Assembly: GCA_036008175.1 (NCBI GenBank)
Contig: DASYOB010000062.1
Span: 1-64,000 of the forward strand
DNA from: DATARH01 sp036008175
GTDB lineage: Bacteria; Pseudomonadota; Alphaproteobacteria; ATCC43930; CGMCC-115725
Direction: 5' to 3'
Length of the DNA: 64,000 nt
Position numbers and translations under genes: made by a program. How positions within the stretch are numbered: the first letter of the stretch is position 1; each line of letters opens with the position of its first letter. A model generated the notes under the pieces. It ran no database searches, had not been told where the DNA came from, and saw only the letters and a list, made by a program, of their open reading frames with translations. Shown piece by piece: positions 53,004 through 61,858 of the stretch.

Positions 53004-53648
53004 TCACCCTCGCCGACGCCGCGAGCCGCGCGTCGTTCTCATGCGAGACGGCGGCCTCCCCCGGCGCAGGATTCTGACGATCGACTTCAGCTGCTGCAAG
53101 GTCGCGCCGCGGCCAAGTGCCGTCGCGACGACGAAATCGGCACGGCACCGCTTCTCTCGGTCGGGCATTTGAGTACGCAGGATTTCGGCAAATCGCTCGG
53201 GCGTCATGCCCGGCCGGCGAATCACCCGCTGACGCTGTAAGCGCGCCGGCGCCGAGACGACCAACACATAATCGCAGCGCCCAGTACCGCCCGTCTCGAA
53301 CAGCAGCGGTATATCGAGCACCACCAGCGGCTCGCGACGGGCGCGGGCACGGGCGATGAAGCGCCGTTCGGCGGCGCGGACCATCGGATGCAGGATCTGC
53401 TCCAGGCGCTGAAGGGCCGCCGGATCCCCGAAAACCCGTTGGCCGAGAAGCCTGCGGTCAATACCGCCTGCAGCATCGCGCACGCCCGGAAAGGCTGCCT
53501 CGACCAGCGCCACCGCAACGCCGCCCGGCGCGAGAAGACGGTGTACGATCACATCGGCATCGAACAGCGGCACCCCCAATCGCCGCAGCATGGCGGCGGC
53601 TGTGCTTTTGCCCATGCCGATCGATCCGGTAAGGCCGAGGATGATCAC
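53004..53648 (-). CDS. coaE: Dephospho-CoA kinase
   Basis: 214 aa. Last step of coenzyme A synthesis. Walker A LTGSIGMGKST at 6-16, then FDADVIVHRL and VLDIPLLFETG. The GTG at 53648 overlaps the aroE stop as GTGA and gives the usual M-I-I-L-G-L-T-G start; the open frame upstream belongs to aroE in another phase. Confidence 0.94.
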   Translation of the reverse strand: MIILGLTGSIGMGKSTAAAMLRRLGVPLFDADVIVHRLLAPGGVAVALVEAAFPGVRDAAGGIDRRLLGQRVFGDPAALQRLEQILHPMVRAAERRFIARARARREPLVVLDIPLLFETGGTGRCDYVLVVSAPARLQRQRVIRRPGMTPERFAEILRTQMPDREKRCRADFVVATALGRGATLQQLKSIVRILRRGRPPSRMRTTRGSRRRRG

Positions 53649-54508
53649 CGGTGGCCGGAAAACGTCGTCAGGATAGCGGCACGCAGTTCGCGGGTCACCC
53701 GCACCGGCGGCCCGAACCACGCCTCAAAGCCGGGACGGCCCTGATGCAGCAGCATGCCGAGCCCGTCCACCGCCCGGTTCCCGCGCCGGCGTGCTGCCGC
53801 CAGCAACTCCGTTTCGAGCGGCACGTAGACGATATCGACCACGATCGCCGAAGCCGGCAACAGCGCGAGATCGATCTCCAGCGCCGGCTCATCGGTCATG
53901 CCAAGGCTTGTCGTATTGACAAGCAGCGCGGCGCCCCGCAGGACAGAGGCGCGCGCGCTCCAGGGATGGACCGTGATCCGGCTCTGCGGTGTCGCGAGCT
54001 CGCGGGCGAGAAGCTCGGCGCGCATCTCAGTGCGGTTAACAAGCCGGACCTCTCCGACCCGCGCCTCGATCAGCGCGGCGACGACCGCACGCGCTGCGCC
54101 ACCTGCGCCAAGAACGGCAGCCACGGCAGCGGCGGGACCCCAATCCGGGACGGTTTCACGCAGATTCTCCCGAAACCCGAACGCGTCAGTGTTGCGTCCT
54201 TCGAGACTCCCGTCAGGAGCAACGACGATGGTGTTGATCGCACCGATCCGGCGCGCCATTGGCTCAACCCGATCGACGACGGACAAGGCCAGCTGTTTGT
54301 GCGGGATCGTCAGATTGCAACCGCGGAAGCCAAGCAGCGGCAGCGCGCGCAGCGCCACAGCGAGTTGTTCGGGGCGCACCGGTAGCGGGACATAGACGCC
54401 GTCGATCCCCTGTTCCTCGAGCCAGAAATTATGCAGCGCAGGCGAGCGTGAATGCGCGACCGGCCAACCCATTATGCCGGCAATCCGCGTGCGGCCGGTG
54501 ATCCTCAC
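53645..54508 (-). CDS. aroE: Shikimate dehydrogenase
   Basis: 287 aa. NADP-dependent reduction of 3-dehydroshikimate in aromatic amino acid synthesis. GWPVAHSRSPALHNFW is the substrate site, GCNLTIPHKQLA carries the catalytic Lys, and VLGAGGAARAVVAAL the nucleotide loop; VNRTEMRAE suggests NADPH. Downstream of maf by 10 bp and coupled to coaE. Confidence 0.96.
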   Translation of the reverse strand: MRITGRTRIAGIMGWPVAHSRSPALHNFWLEEQGIDGVYVPLPVRPEQLAVALRALPLLGFRGCNLTIPHKQLALSVVDRVEPMARRIGAINTIVVAPDGSLEGRNTDAFGFRENLRETVPDWGPAAAVAAVLGAGGAARAVVAALIEARVGEVRLVNRTEMRAELLARELATPQSRITVHPWSARASVLRGAALLVNTTSLGMTDEPALEIDLALLPASAIVVDIVYVPLETELLAAARRRGNRAVDGLGMLLHQGRPGFEAWFGPPVRVTRELRAAILTTFSGHR

Positions 54509-54518
54509 TGGGCTTGCC

Positions 54519-55118
54519 TCATACCGGTGCTACGCCTCTCAGCCGAAGGAAATCGAGCAGCTCTAACAGCGGCAGGCCCAGAACGGCGAAATGATCCCCC
54601 GCAATCCGGGAAAACAGCTGCACGCCTCGTCCTTCGATGCGATAGCCGCCGACCGAGCTCAGCAGCGATTCTCCTTCGGCAGCAATATACGAATCGAGGA
54701 AAGCGTCGCTGAAGTCGCGCATCGTCAGCGTCGGCGCGCTTGTCGCCTGCCATAGCGCGGCGCCGTCGCGCAGGACGCTTACCGCGGTCGCCAATACATG
54801 CGAGCGGCCGCGAAGGGCCCGCAATTGCTGCCGCGCTTCGGCAAGGTCACCGGCCTTGTCGAACCATGTGTCGCCAGCAACGAGGATCTGATCGGCGCCG
54901 ATAATGAGCGCCTCGGTATGCCGAACAGATACAACCCGTGCCTTTTCGACCGCGAGCACGAGTGCACAGGCGCCGGCGCTGTCGCCAGTGGCACGGGCGA
55001 GCCGCTTAATCCGAGCTTCCTCAACTGCCGAGGGCTCTATTTCGAACGTCAGACCGGCGGCTCGCAGCAGCGCTGCCCGTGTCGAGCTCGATGACGCCAG
55101 TATCAAACGATCAGGCAT
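54519..55118 (-). CDS. maf: Maf-family nucleotide pyrophosphatase
   Basis: 199 aa. House-cleaning enzyme that removes non-canonical or excess nucleoside triphosphates. LILASSSSTRAALLRAAGL is the family start; IIGADQILVAGD holds the catalytic Asp; the C-terminal FAVLGLPLLELLDFLR is standard. Overlaps the PPSR gene by eight bases. Confidence 0.95.
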   Translation of the reverse strand: MPDRLILASSSSTRAALLRAAGLTFEIEPSAVEEARIKRLARATGDSAGACALVLAVEKARVVSVRHTEALIIGADQILVAGDTWFDKAGDLAEARQQLRALRGRSHVLATAVSVLRDGAALWQATSAPTLTMRDFSDAFLDSYIAAEGESLLSSVGGYRIEGRGVQLFSRIAGDHFAVLGLPLLELLDFLRLRGVAPV

Positions 55119-55932
55119 CGACGCCTTGGCGCCGCATCAACAGCTTGTAGATCGCCGCAGCGGTCTCCTCGATCGAGCGTCGGGTGACGTCGATGACCGG
55201 CCAATGATGCTCGGCAAAAACACGCCGGGCCTCACGCACCTCAGCCCGCACCGCCTCAATATCAGTATAATCGGTAGTTTCGTCGTGATCGAGCATGCTG
55301 AGCCTGTTACGGCGCAGCAGGATAAGGCGCTCCGGATCATTGGTCAGGCCGACGATGAGGGGCTTCGTTGCCCGTAGCAGCTCCGCCGGCAGCGGTACTC
55401 CGGGCACGACGGGAACATTCGCCGCCTTGACCCCGCGATTGGCGAGATAGAGACAGGTCGGCGTCTTTGAGCTGCGCGACACGCCAACCAGACAGACATC
55501 GGCTTCATCAATGCCCCAGCTGGACTGGCCGTCATCGTGGTTGATCGCAAAGGTCATCGCGTCGATACGGGCGAAGTACTCGCTGTCGAGCAGATGCTGC
55601 CGGCCCGGGAGGCCACTGCTTTGGCGGCCTAGATGCGAGGCGAGCGCTTCGATCACCGGATCGAGCACCGGAATAGCCGGCACTTGCAAGCGGCGACAGC
55701 CCTCCTCAAGAGTCTGCCGAAGAATGTCGTTGACCAGGGTAAACAGCACCAAACCGTGGTTTGCCTCAATCCCGGCGATCACCCGCTCCATCTGGCTGCG
55801 AGTGCGCACCATGCTCCAGACGTGCTCGATCGCCTGCGCGCCCTCAAACTGCACCAGGCAGGCGCGCGCGACTGAATGAACCGTATCGCCGGTCGAATCC
55901 GAGACCAAGTGCAGGTGAAACCGGGTCAGCAC
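55111..55932 (-). CDS. Pyruvate, phosphate/water dikinase regulatory protein (DUF299)
   Basis: 273 aa. Bifunctional ADP-dependent kinase / Pi-dependent phosphorylase that switches pyruvate dikinases. HLHLVSDSTGDTVHSVARA is the conserved start, and VCLVGVSRSSKTPTCLYLAN the P-loop. This DUF299 gene is the RP001/CC_0001 counterpart that borders the replication origin in Rickettsia and Caulobacter. Its start faces the 396-bp gap before hemE. Confidence 0.94.
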   Translation of the reverse strand: MLTRFHLHLVSDSTGDTVHSVARACLVQFEGAQAIEHVWSMVRTRSQMERVIAGIEANHGLVLFTLVNDILRQTLEEGCRRLQVPAIPVLDPVIEALASHLGRQSSGLPGRQHLLDSEYFARIDAMTFAINHDDGQSSWGIDEADVCLVGVSRSSKTPTCLYLANRGVKAANVPVVPGVPLPAELLRATKPLIVGLTNDPERLILLRRNRLSMLDHDETTDYTDIEAVRAEVREARRVFAEHHWPVIDVTRRSIEETAAAIYKLLMRRQGVDA

Positions 55933-56328
55933 TCCGCTGGCTCCAAGGCAACGCTATCACGCAAAAACCTGTGCATCGATTATGACATCCAATGAAAAAC
56001 TTGCCCGCCTGGGGAAAGAGCCGGCTTTTGCCCTCGCTCAGCTCCGTCTACCAGCGAGCTTACCAACCGCAAAACCACGATATCCCCATCACAACCCAAA
56101 CCGGAACATAAGCATCGCGACCGCCCTTATCCCGCGCTTTTGCACCCGACCGGATCAGCCAAACCAGCGGATCGAGCCTCGGGTCCGATGCTTATACACA
56201 GACAGCCGCAAACCATGCGCCAGCTTCATACCCAGGTGGAAAAGTCGCGGACGATGGTTAATCCTCGTTTTCCCCAGGGATCCTCATCTATCACATCATC
56301 CTGATTCATACGTTTAAGAGAAGGTAGA
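55933..56328. other. oriC: Candidate chromosomal replication origin (oriC)
   Basis: A gene-free gap with lower GC than its surroundings, between the DUF299 gene and hemE, which is the location of Cori in Caulobacter and the origin in Rickettsia. It holds a perfect DnaA box TTATACACA at 56192-56200. The word CGATGCTTAT containing its first half recurs inverted at 56108-56117 (ATAAGCATCG), and weaker near-matches include TTTTGCACC near 56140 and TGTGCATCG near 55971. GGTTAA at 56256-56261 is a CtrA-type half site. Position is strong evidence; box content is modest, so the call is inferred. Confidence 0.65.
56192..56200 (+). promoter_or_regulatory. DnaA box TTATACACA
   Basis: Matches the consensus TTATNCACA at all fixed positions. 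It is the only perfect box I found in the gap. Confidence 0.65.
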
Positions 56329-57384
56329 GTGACCGCGATGTCCGGTGCACAAACCAAGCCGCTGCTGCGCGCGCTCGCCGGCGAGATACTCCGACGACCG
56401 CCATGGTGGCTAATGCGCCAGGCCGGCCGCTATCTGCCCGAGTATCGGGAGCTGCGATCGCAGGCACCGGATTTTGTGACCTTTTGTCTGACCCCTGCGC
56501 TTGCTGCCGAGGCGACATTGCAGCCGGTACGCCGCTTCGGCATGGATGCAGCAATCCTATTCGCTGATATCCTATTGGTGCCGCAGGCGCTTGGACAGCA
56601 GCTCGGCTTTGGCGACGAAGGTCCGCTGCTTGAGCCCATTCGCGATAGTTCCGGAGTAAGAAATCTGCGCCTTGATCAGCTATTTGCCTGTACCGAACCA
56701 GTTTGCGAGACAGCTCGGCTGAGCCGAGCCAAGCTACCGCCAGAAACAGCGCTGATCGGTTTCGCCGGCGCACCGTGGACGGTGGCGACCTATATGGTCG
56801 AGGGCGGCGCGAGTAAGGATTTTCGCCATACCAAAACCTGGGCCTACCGGGATCCCGAAGGTTTCGCCGCGCTGATAGAGCTGATCACCGAAGCGACGAT
56901 CAACTACCTCTCAGGGCAAATCGAAGCCGGCGTCGAAGTTGTCCAGCTGTTCGACAGCTGGGCCGGGGTATTGCCTCCGGCGGAGTTCGCGCGATGGGTG
57001 ATCGAACCGACCCGTCGCATCGTCACGGCGCTGAAAGAACGGTTTTCATCATTGCCGATCATCGGCTTCCCGCGCGGTGCCGGGCTGCTCTATGAGGCCT
57101 ATGTTACCGACACCGGCGTCGATGCGGTTGGGATGGACACGGTGGTTCCGGTACCTTTTGCGCGGGACCGGTTGCAACAGTATGTCGCGGTGCAGGGTAA
57201 CCTCGATCCGGTGGTGCTCTTGGTCGGCGGTGCGGCGCTGGAGCGGTCTGTGAAGGGAATCCGGGACTCTCTCGGCTGTGGCCCGTTCATTTTCAATCTC
57301 GGGCATGGTGTGCTGCCGCAGACACCGCCTGAGCATGTCGCAGCACTCGCCCAAATGCTTTCAGAGCCGTTCGAAAACGGCTGA
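56329..57384 (+). CDS. hemE: Uroporphyrinogen decarboxylase
   Basis: 351 aa. Decarboxylates uroporphyrinogen III to coproporphyrinogen III in heme synthesis. PPWWLMRQAGRYLPEYRELR is the family signature, with FADILLVPQALG (catalytic Asp), GFAGAPWTVATYMVEGG, and NLGHGVLPQTPPEHV at the end. The GTG at 56329 follows AGAAGG closely; an ATG nine bases later is an alternative. First gene of hemE-hemH-hemJ, right next to the putative origin. Confidence 0.96.
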   Translation: MTAMSGAQTKPLLRALAGEILRRPPWWLMRQAGRYLPEYRELRSQAPDFVTFCLTPALAAEATLQPVRRFGMDAAILFADILLVPQALGQQLGFGDEGPLLEPIRDSSGVRNLRLDQLFACTEPVCETARLSRAKLPPETALIGFAGAPWTVATYMVEGGASKDFRHTKTWAYRDPEGFAALIELITEATINYLSGQIEAGVEVVQLFDSWAGVLPPAEFARWVIEPTRRIVTALKERFSSLPIIGFPRGAGLLYEAYVTDTGVDAVGMDTVVPVPFARDRLQQYVAVQGNLDPVVLLVGGAALERSVKGIRDSLGCGPFIFNLGHGVLPQTPPEHVAALAQMLSEPFENG

Positions 57385-57385
57385 G

Positions 57386-58390
57386 ATGACGCGGCGGGCG
57401 GTGGTCCTAATGAATCTGGGCGGGCCAGATTCGCCCGATGCAGTTCGTCCGTTTCTCTACAATCTGTTCAGCGACCCGGCGATCATCGGCCTGCCCGCGC
57501 TGCTGCGATTGCCGTTGGCTTGGCTGATCACGGCCCGGCGCGGCAAGGTAGCCGACGACATCTATGCGCATATCGGCGGCGGCTCGCCGCTGCTCGCCAA
57601 TACCGAGGCCCAGGCCCGGGCGCTCGAAGTTGAGTTGGGCAACGAGTATCGTTGCTTTGTCGCGATGCGGTATTGGCACCCGATGGTCCCGGAGACGGTA
57701 GCTGAGGTAAAGGCCTGGCGGCCCGACGAAATCGTCTTGCTGCCGCTCTATCCGCAATATTCAACGACTACGACGGCTTCATCTCTGGCTGCTTGGGAGA
57801 CTGAGGCCTCTCGTCAGGAGCTCCATTACCCAACGAGCGCGATCGAATCCTATCCGACAGCGGAGGGTCTCATCGCGGCGTTGGCCGGCTTGATCGGCGA
57901 TGCGCTGAACGTAGCCGAAGCGGAGCAGAAGGCACGCCTTCGCCTGCTAATGAGCGCGCACGGCTTGCCGTTGAGGACTGTGCGCCGCGGCGATCCGTAT
58001 CCGCGGCAGGTCGAGAGCACTGCGGCAGCTATCGCGGAGGTGCTCGGTCGTCGCGGGCTTGACTGGCGGGTGTGCTATCAAAGCCGGGTCGGGCCTCTCG
58101 CCTGGCTAGGACCCTCGGTGGACGAAGAGCTGCGGCGTGCCGGCCAGGAGGGCACGGGGGTGGTCGTCGCGCCGATTTCGTTCGTCTCGGAGCATTCTGA
58201 AACGCTGGTCGAACTCGACCGTGACTACCGGCGTCTGGCTGAGCGTTGCGGGGTGCCGGCTTACCGGCGGGTAGCCACTGTCGGGACCGACCCTCGTTTC
58301 ATTGCGGCCCTTGCCGGGTTGGTTCGCGCGGCGGCCGGGTCGCCGCAGGCGGCGGCAGAGCTGGGCAAACCTTTGGAACCCGCGTGTTGA
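57386..58390 (+). CDS. hemH: Ferrochelatase
   Basis: 334 aa. Inserts Fe2+ into protoporphyrin IX. VLMNLGGPDSPDAVRPFLYN is the family start; catalytic His in LLMSAHGLPLRTV and Glu in FVSEHSETLVELD. ATG one base after the hemE stop. The longer upstream frame is a hemE shadow. Confidence 0.96.
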   Translation: MTRRAVVLMNLGGPDSPDAVRPFLYNLFSDPAIIGLPALLRLPLAWLITARRGKVADDIYAHIGGGSPLLANTEAQARALEVELGNEYRCFVAMRYWHPMVPETVAEVKAWRPDEIVLLPLYPQYSTTTTASSLAAWETEASRQELHYPTSAIESYPTAEGLIAALAGLIGDALNVAEAEQKARLRLLMSAHGLPLRTVRRGDPYPRQVESTAAAIAEVLGRRGLDWRVCYQSRVGPLAWLGPSVDEELRRAGQEGTGVVVAPISFVSEHSETLVELDRDYRRLAERCGVPAYRRVATVGTDPRFIAALAGLVRAAAGSPQAAAELGKPLEPAC

Positions 58391-58836
58391 CGGAGTGGCT
58401 CGCCCCTGGCTATCCGTGGCTGAAAGCGTTCCACATCATTGCGGTGATCGCGTGGATGGCGGGCCTTCTCTATCTGCCGCGACTCTTCGTTTACCACGCT
58501 GACGTACCCGCGGGCTCGAATCGGGCCGCAACCTTTGAGGTCATGGAGCGGCGTCTCTTGCGCGGCATCATGGTGCCCGCACTTGTAATGACCTATGGCT
58601 TCGGGTTGCTTTTGCTCGCGATTCCTGGGGCCGTCGATTGGCGGCAGGGCTGGATATGGGCGAAGCTGTCTTTTGTATTGCTCCTGACCGGTTTTCATTT
58701 TGCCTTGGCTGGCTGGCGGAGGGCCTTCGCCGCGGGCCGGATCCCACACACCGCGCGATTCTTCCGGATGGTCAACGAGTTGCCTACAGTGGTGATGATC
58801 GCCATTGTGGTATTCGTCGTTGTGAAACCATTTTGA
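58384..58836 (+). CDS. hemJ: Protoporphyrinogen oxidase HemJ
   Basis: 150 aa, four transmembrane helices. Heme-binding membrane protein that oxidises protoporphyrinogen IX; the conserved His in KAFHIIAVIAWMAGLLYLPR and Lys in WIWAKLSFVLLLTGFHF are both present. The start, GTG 58384 or TTG 58387, lies inside the hemH end. Placement after hemE and hemH completes the late heme pathway. Confidence 0.93.
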   Translation: MLTEWLAPGYPWLKAFHIIAVIAWMAGLLYLPRLFVYHADVPAGSNRAATFEVMERRLLRGIMVPALVMTYGFGLLLLAIPGAVDWRQGWIWAKLSFVLLLTGFHFALAGWRRAFAAGRIPHTARFFRMVNELPTVVMIAIVVFVVVKPF

Positions 58837-58882
58837 CCGCTAATCATCATGCGATGCTGAACCAAGCCCCTTGCAATCGTGT

Positions 58883-58909
58883 TTGACTTGCATATCTGCA
58901 TTCGATAAG
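58883..58909 (+). promoter_or_regulatory. Possible rho promoter
   Basis: TTGACT (58883-58888) with GATAAG 15 bp or ATAAGG 16 bp downstream, in the 209-bp leader before rho. The long leader would suit the autogenous control known for rho in other bacteria. Weak match. Confidence 0.3.
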
Positions 58910-59045
58910 GGAACCGACATACCGCCTCGCCGGTTTTCTTCATACCTTCCCGTCATTCCCAATTACCCCTAAAGCCTTCCGGACTCCGTCCGCTGCAAGG
59001 CCCCCCAAGACGGGCGAACCCTGCCCTCTCACGACGAAAACTTCG

Positions 59046-60302
59046 ATGAATCTCCAGGAACTGAAACGGAAAACCCCGGCAGAGCTACTTGCCTTTGCCG
59101 AAGAATTGCAGATCGAGAACGCCTCGTCTTTGCGCAAGCAAGATATGATGTTCGCGGTCTTGAAGCAGCTTGCCGAGAATGACGTGCCCATTTCCGGCGA
59201 TGGCGTGCTCGAAGTCTTGCCCGACGGCTTTGGCTTCTTGCGCTCACCCGAGGCGAACTACTTGGCTGGCCCTGACGACATTTACGTCAGCCCCAATCAG
59301 GTGCGACGCTTCGGTCTTCGCACCGGCGACACGGTCGAGGGGCAGATTCGCTCACCCCGCGACGGCGAGCGCTATTTCGCGCTGCTGAAGGTCAATGGTA
59401 TCAACTTCGAGGAGCCTGACCGGCTGCGGCACCGGATCAATTTCGACAATCTGACGCCGCTCTATCCCGAAGAGAAGATCGAGCTCGAACTCAACGATCC
59501 GACCAAGAAGGATCTGACGACCCGCGTGCTCGACTTGATCACCCCGCTCGGGAAGGGGCAGCGGGCGCTGATCGTGTCGCCGCCGCGCACCGGCAAGACG
59601 GTGATGCTGCAGAACATCGCGCATGCACTCGCCCAGAATCACCCCGAAACGTACCTGATCGTGCTATTGATCGACGAGCGCCCGGAGGAGGTCACCGACA
59701 TGGCCCGCTCGGTCAAGGGCGAGGTCGTCAGCTCGACCTTCGACGAACCGGCCCAGCGCCACGTGCAGGTCGCAGAGATGGTGATCGAGAAGGCGAAGCG
59801 CCTCGTCGAGCACAAGCGCGACGTCGTGATTCTCCTGGATTCGATCACCCGCCTCGCGCGCGCCTACAACACCGTCGTGCCGTCCTCCGGCAAGGTGTTG
59901 ACCGGCGGCGTCGACGCTAACGCGTTGCAGCGGCCGAAGCGCTTCTTCGGCGCAGCGCGCAACATCGAGGAAGGCGGCTCGCTGACGATCATCGCGACCG
60001 CACTGATCGACACCGGCTCGCGCATGGATGAGGTGATCTTCGAGGAGTTCAAGGGCACCGGTAATTCGGAAATCGTGCTTGACCGCAAGGTCGCCGACAA
60101 ACGCACCTTCCCGGCGCTTGACATCACCAAATCCGGCACCCGCAAGGAGGAGCTACTGGTCGACCGCGGCATCCTGGCCAAGATGTGGGTGCTGCGCCGC
60201 GTGCTGATGCCGATGGGCACTAACGATGGGCTCGAATTCCTGATCAACAAGCTCAAGGAGTCGAAGAGCAACGCCGAGTTCTTCGACGCGATGAATACCT
60301 GA
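59046..60302 (+). CDS. rho: Transcription termination factor Rho
   Basis: 418 aa, the usual length. N-terminal Rho domain (MNLQELKRKTPAELLAFAEE), the cold-shock RNA-binding fold with GFGFLRSPEANYLAGPDDIY, then the hexameric ATPase: Walker A SPPRTGKT at 178-185, LIDERPEEVTDMARSV, Q-loop and R-loop regions. Ends transcription of untranslated RNA. Near the hem genes and the origin, as in many alphaproteobacteria. Confidence 0.97.
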   Translation: MNLQELKRKTPAELLAFAEELQIENASSLRKQDMMFAVLKQLAENDVPISGDGVLEVLPDGFGFLRSPEANYLAGPDDIYVSPNQVRRFGLRTGDTVEGQIRSPRDGERYFALLKVNGINFEEPDRLRHRINFDNLTPLYPEEKIELELNDPTKKDLTTRVLDLITPLGKGQRALIVSPPRTGKTVMLQNIAHALAQNHPETYLIVLLIDERPEEVTDMARSVKGEVVSSTFDEPAQRHVQVAEMVIEKAKRLVEHKRDVVILLDSITRLARAYNTVVPSSGKVLTGGVDANALQRPKRFFGAARNIEEGGSLTIIATALIDTGSRMDEVIFEEFKGTGNSEIVLDRKVADKRTFPALDITKSGTRKEELLVDRGILAKMWVLRRVLMPMGTNDGLEFLINKLKESKSNAEFFDAMNT

Positions 60303-60309
60303 CGAATGG

Positions 60310-60332
60310 ACGGCGGGCCACTAGCCCGCCGT
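60310..60332. terminator. Hairpin between convergent rho and qor
   Basis: 9-bp perfect stem ACGGCGGGC / GCCCGCCGT with a CACTA loop, 7 bp after the rho stop and 11 bp from the end of the opposite gene. Only TTGAC follows, so termination may be weak, but the site suits both strands. Confidence 0.55.
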
Positions 60333-60343
60333 TTGACAGAACG

Positions 60344-61318
60344 CTACACCGTAAACACGGTCGAGCCGGTGGTCTTGCGCTCCTGCAGGTCGCGATGCGC
60401 CTTCGCAGCGTTGTGCAGCGGGTAGGTCTGGTTGACCTGGATCTTGACCGCACCCTTCAAAACTACGTCAAACAGCTCGCGCGCTGCTGTCAGCAGATCC
60501 TGGCGGGTTGCCGTGTAGGTATTGAGGGTCGGTCGGGTCAGGAACAGCGAGCCTTTCCCGGCGAGGATGCCGATATCGACCGGACCAACCGCGCCCGAGG
60601 ATTGCCCGAACGACGCCATCAATCCCAATGGCGCGATGCAATCGAGCGATTTGTAGAAAGTATCATTGCCGACCGAATCGTAGACGACCGGCAATTTTTT
60701 GCCCTGGGTGATCTCGTTAACGCGGACAACGAAATCCTCGCGCCGATAGTTGATCGGATGGTCGCACCCGTTTTTCTTGGCGAGAGCGGCCTTCTCGTCG
60801 TCGCCGACGGTGCCGATCACGGTCGCGCCGAGATGCTTGGCCCACTGGCAGACAATGAGGCCCACTCCGCCGGCCGCCGCATGGATCAGGATCATCTCGC
60901 CCGGTTTCACGATATGGGTTCGCCGGATCAGGTACCAGGCGGTCATGCCTTTCAGCATCATCGCCGCGGCCTGCTGGTCGCTGATCCCGTCCGGCAGCGG
61001 GACGAGCCGGTCGGCCGGCATGACCCGCTCCTCGCTATAGGCGCCGAGTGGGCCGCCGGCATACGCGACCCGGTCGTCTGGCTTCAGATCGGGAACGCCG
61101 GGCCCGACTTCCTCAATGACGCCGGCGGCCTCGGAGCCAAGGCCGCTCGGTAGCGGCATCGGATAGAGGCCGCTGCGCTGGTAGGTGTCGATGTAGTTGA
61201 GACCGACCGCGGTGTGGCGGATCCTGACCTGGCCGGGACCCGGCTTCCCAACCTCGACCTCCTGCCATTCCAGGACTTCGGGTCCGCCGGTCTTCGCAAA
61301 GCGGATTGCGTGAGCCAT
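60344..61318 (-). CDS. Quinone oxidoreductase (QorA-type, MDR family)
   Basis: 324 aa. Zinc-free medium-chain dehydrogenase/reductase that reduces quinones with NADPH. RIRHTAVGLNYIDTYQRSGL and GLGSEAAGVIEEVG are family landmarks; AAAGGVGLIVCQWAKHLGA is the nucleotide loop. No zinc-binding Cys cluster is present. Convergent with rho. Confidence 0.93.
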   Translation of the reverse strand: MAHAIRFAKTGGPEVLEWQEVEVGKPGPGQVRIRHTAVGLNYIDTYQRSGLYPMPLPSGLGSEAAGVIEEVGPGVPDLKPDDRVAYAGGPLGAYSEERVMPADRLVPLPDGISDQQAAAMMLKGMTAWYLIRRTHIVKPGEMILIHAAAGGVGLIVCQWAKHLGATVIGTVGDDEKAALAKKNGCDHPINYRREDFVVRVNEITQGKKLPVVYDSVGNDTFYKSLDCIAPLGLMASFGQSSGAVGPVDIGILAGKGSLFLTRPTLNTYTATRQDLLTAARELFDVVLKGAVKIQVNQTYPLHNAAKAHRDLQERKTTGSTVFTV

Positions 61319-61370
61319 TTTCCCTCCTCTCGGATTGATGGCCCGACGATAGCGACCCCGGCGGGCGACG

Positions 61371-61826
61371 TTAAGCGGCTTTGCGCAATGCGCCTTCGAG
61401 CGCTAGCAGGCGCTGCTTCGTCTCAAGCCCGCCCTCGCCGCTATAACCGCCGAGCCCGCTTTTCGCCAGCACGCGATGGCAGGGAATCACGATCGGAATC
61501 GGGTTCTTGCCGCAGGCGCCGCCGACCGCTCGCGGAGCCGAACCGACCATCGCGGCGAGATCGCCGTAGCAGCGGGTCTGGCCGTAGCGAATGGCCTGCA
61601 TCGCCGCCCAGACGCGCTGCTCGAAGGGCGATCCCGCCGGAGCGAGCGGCAGGTCGAAATCGGTAAGACTGCCGGCGAAATAAGCGGCGAGCTGCCGTAC
61701 CGCCTCGGCAAGCAGCGGGCTGCCATTGCCCAGAGCGCCATTGCCCCAAGAGATCGCGACAATCGCGCCGCCTTCTTCCTGGATCGTCAGTTGCCCAACT
61801 GGACTTGGCATTGAAATCGATGGCAT
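61371..61826 (-). CDS. ogt: Methylated-DNA--[protein]-cysteine S-methyltransferase
   Basis: 151 aa. Removes alkyl groups from O6-guanine onto Cys116 in IPIVIPCHRVL, a suicide reaction. GSPFEQRVWAAMQAIRYGQT and RAVGGACGKNPIP are the DNA-binding helices and Asn hinge. The N-terminal domain is short, as in Ogt rather than Ada. It lies 32 bp downstream of the DUF255 gene and reads in the same direction. Confidence 0.92.
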   Translation of the reverse strand: MPSISMPSPVGQLTIQEEGGAIVAISWGNGALGNGSPLLAEAVRQLAAYFAGSLTDFDLPLAPAGSPFEQRVWAAMQAIRYGQTRCYGDLAAMVGSAPRAVGGACGKNPIPIVIPCHRVLAKSGLGGYSGEGGLETKQRLLALEGALRKAA

Positions 61827-61858
61827 GGCGGCCCCTCCATGGGAACACTAAGTGAACA

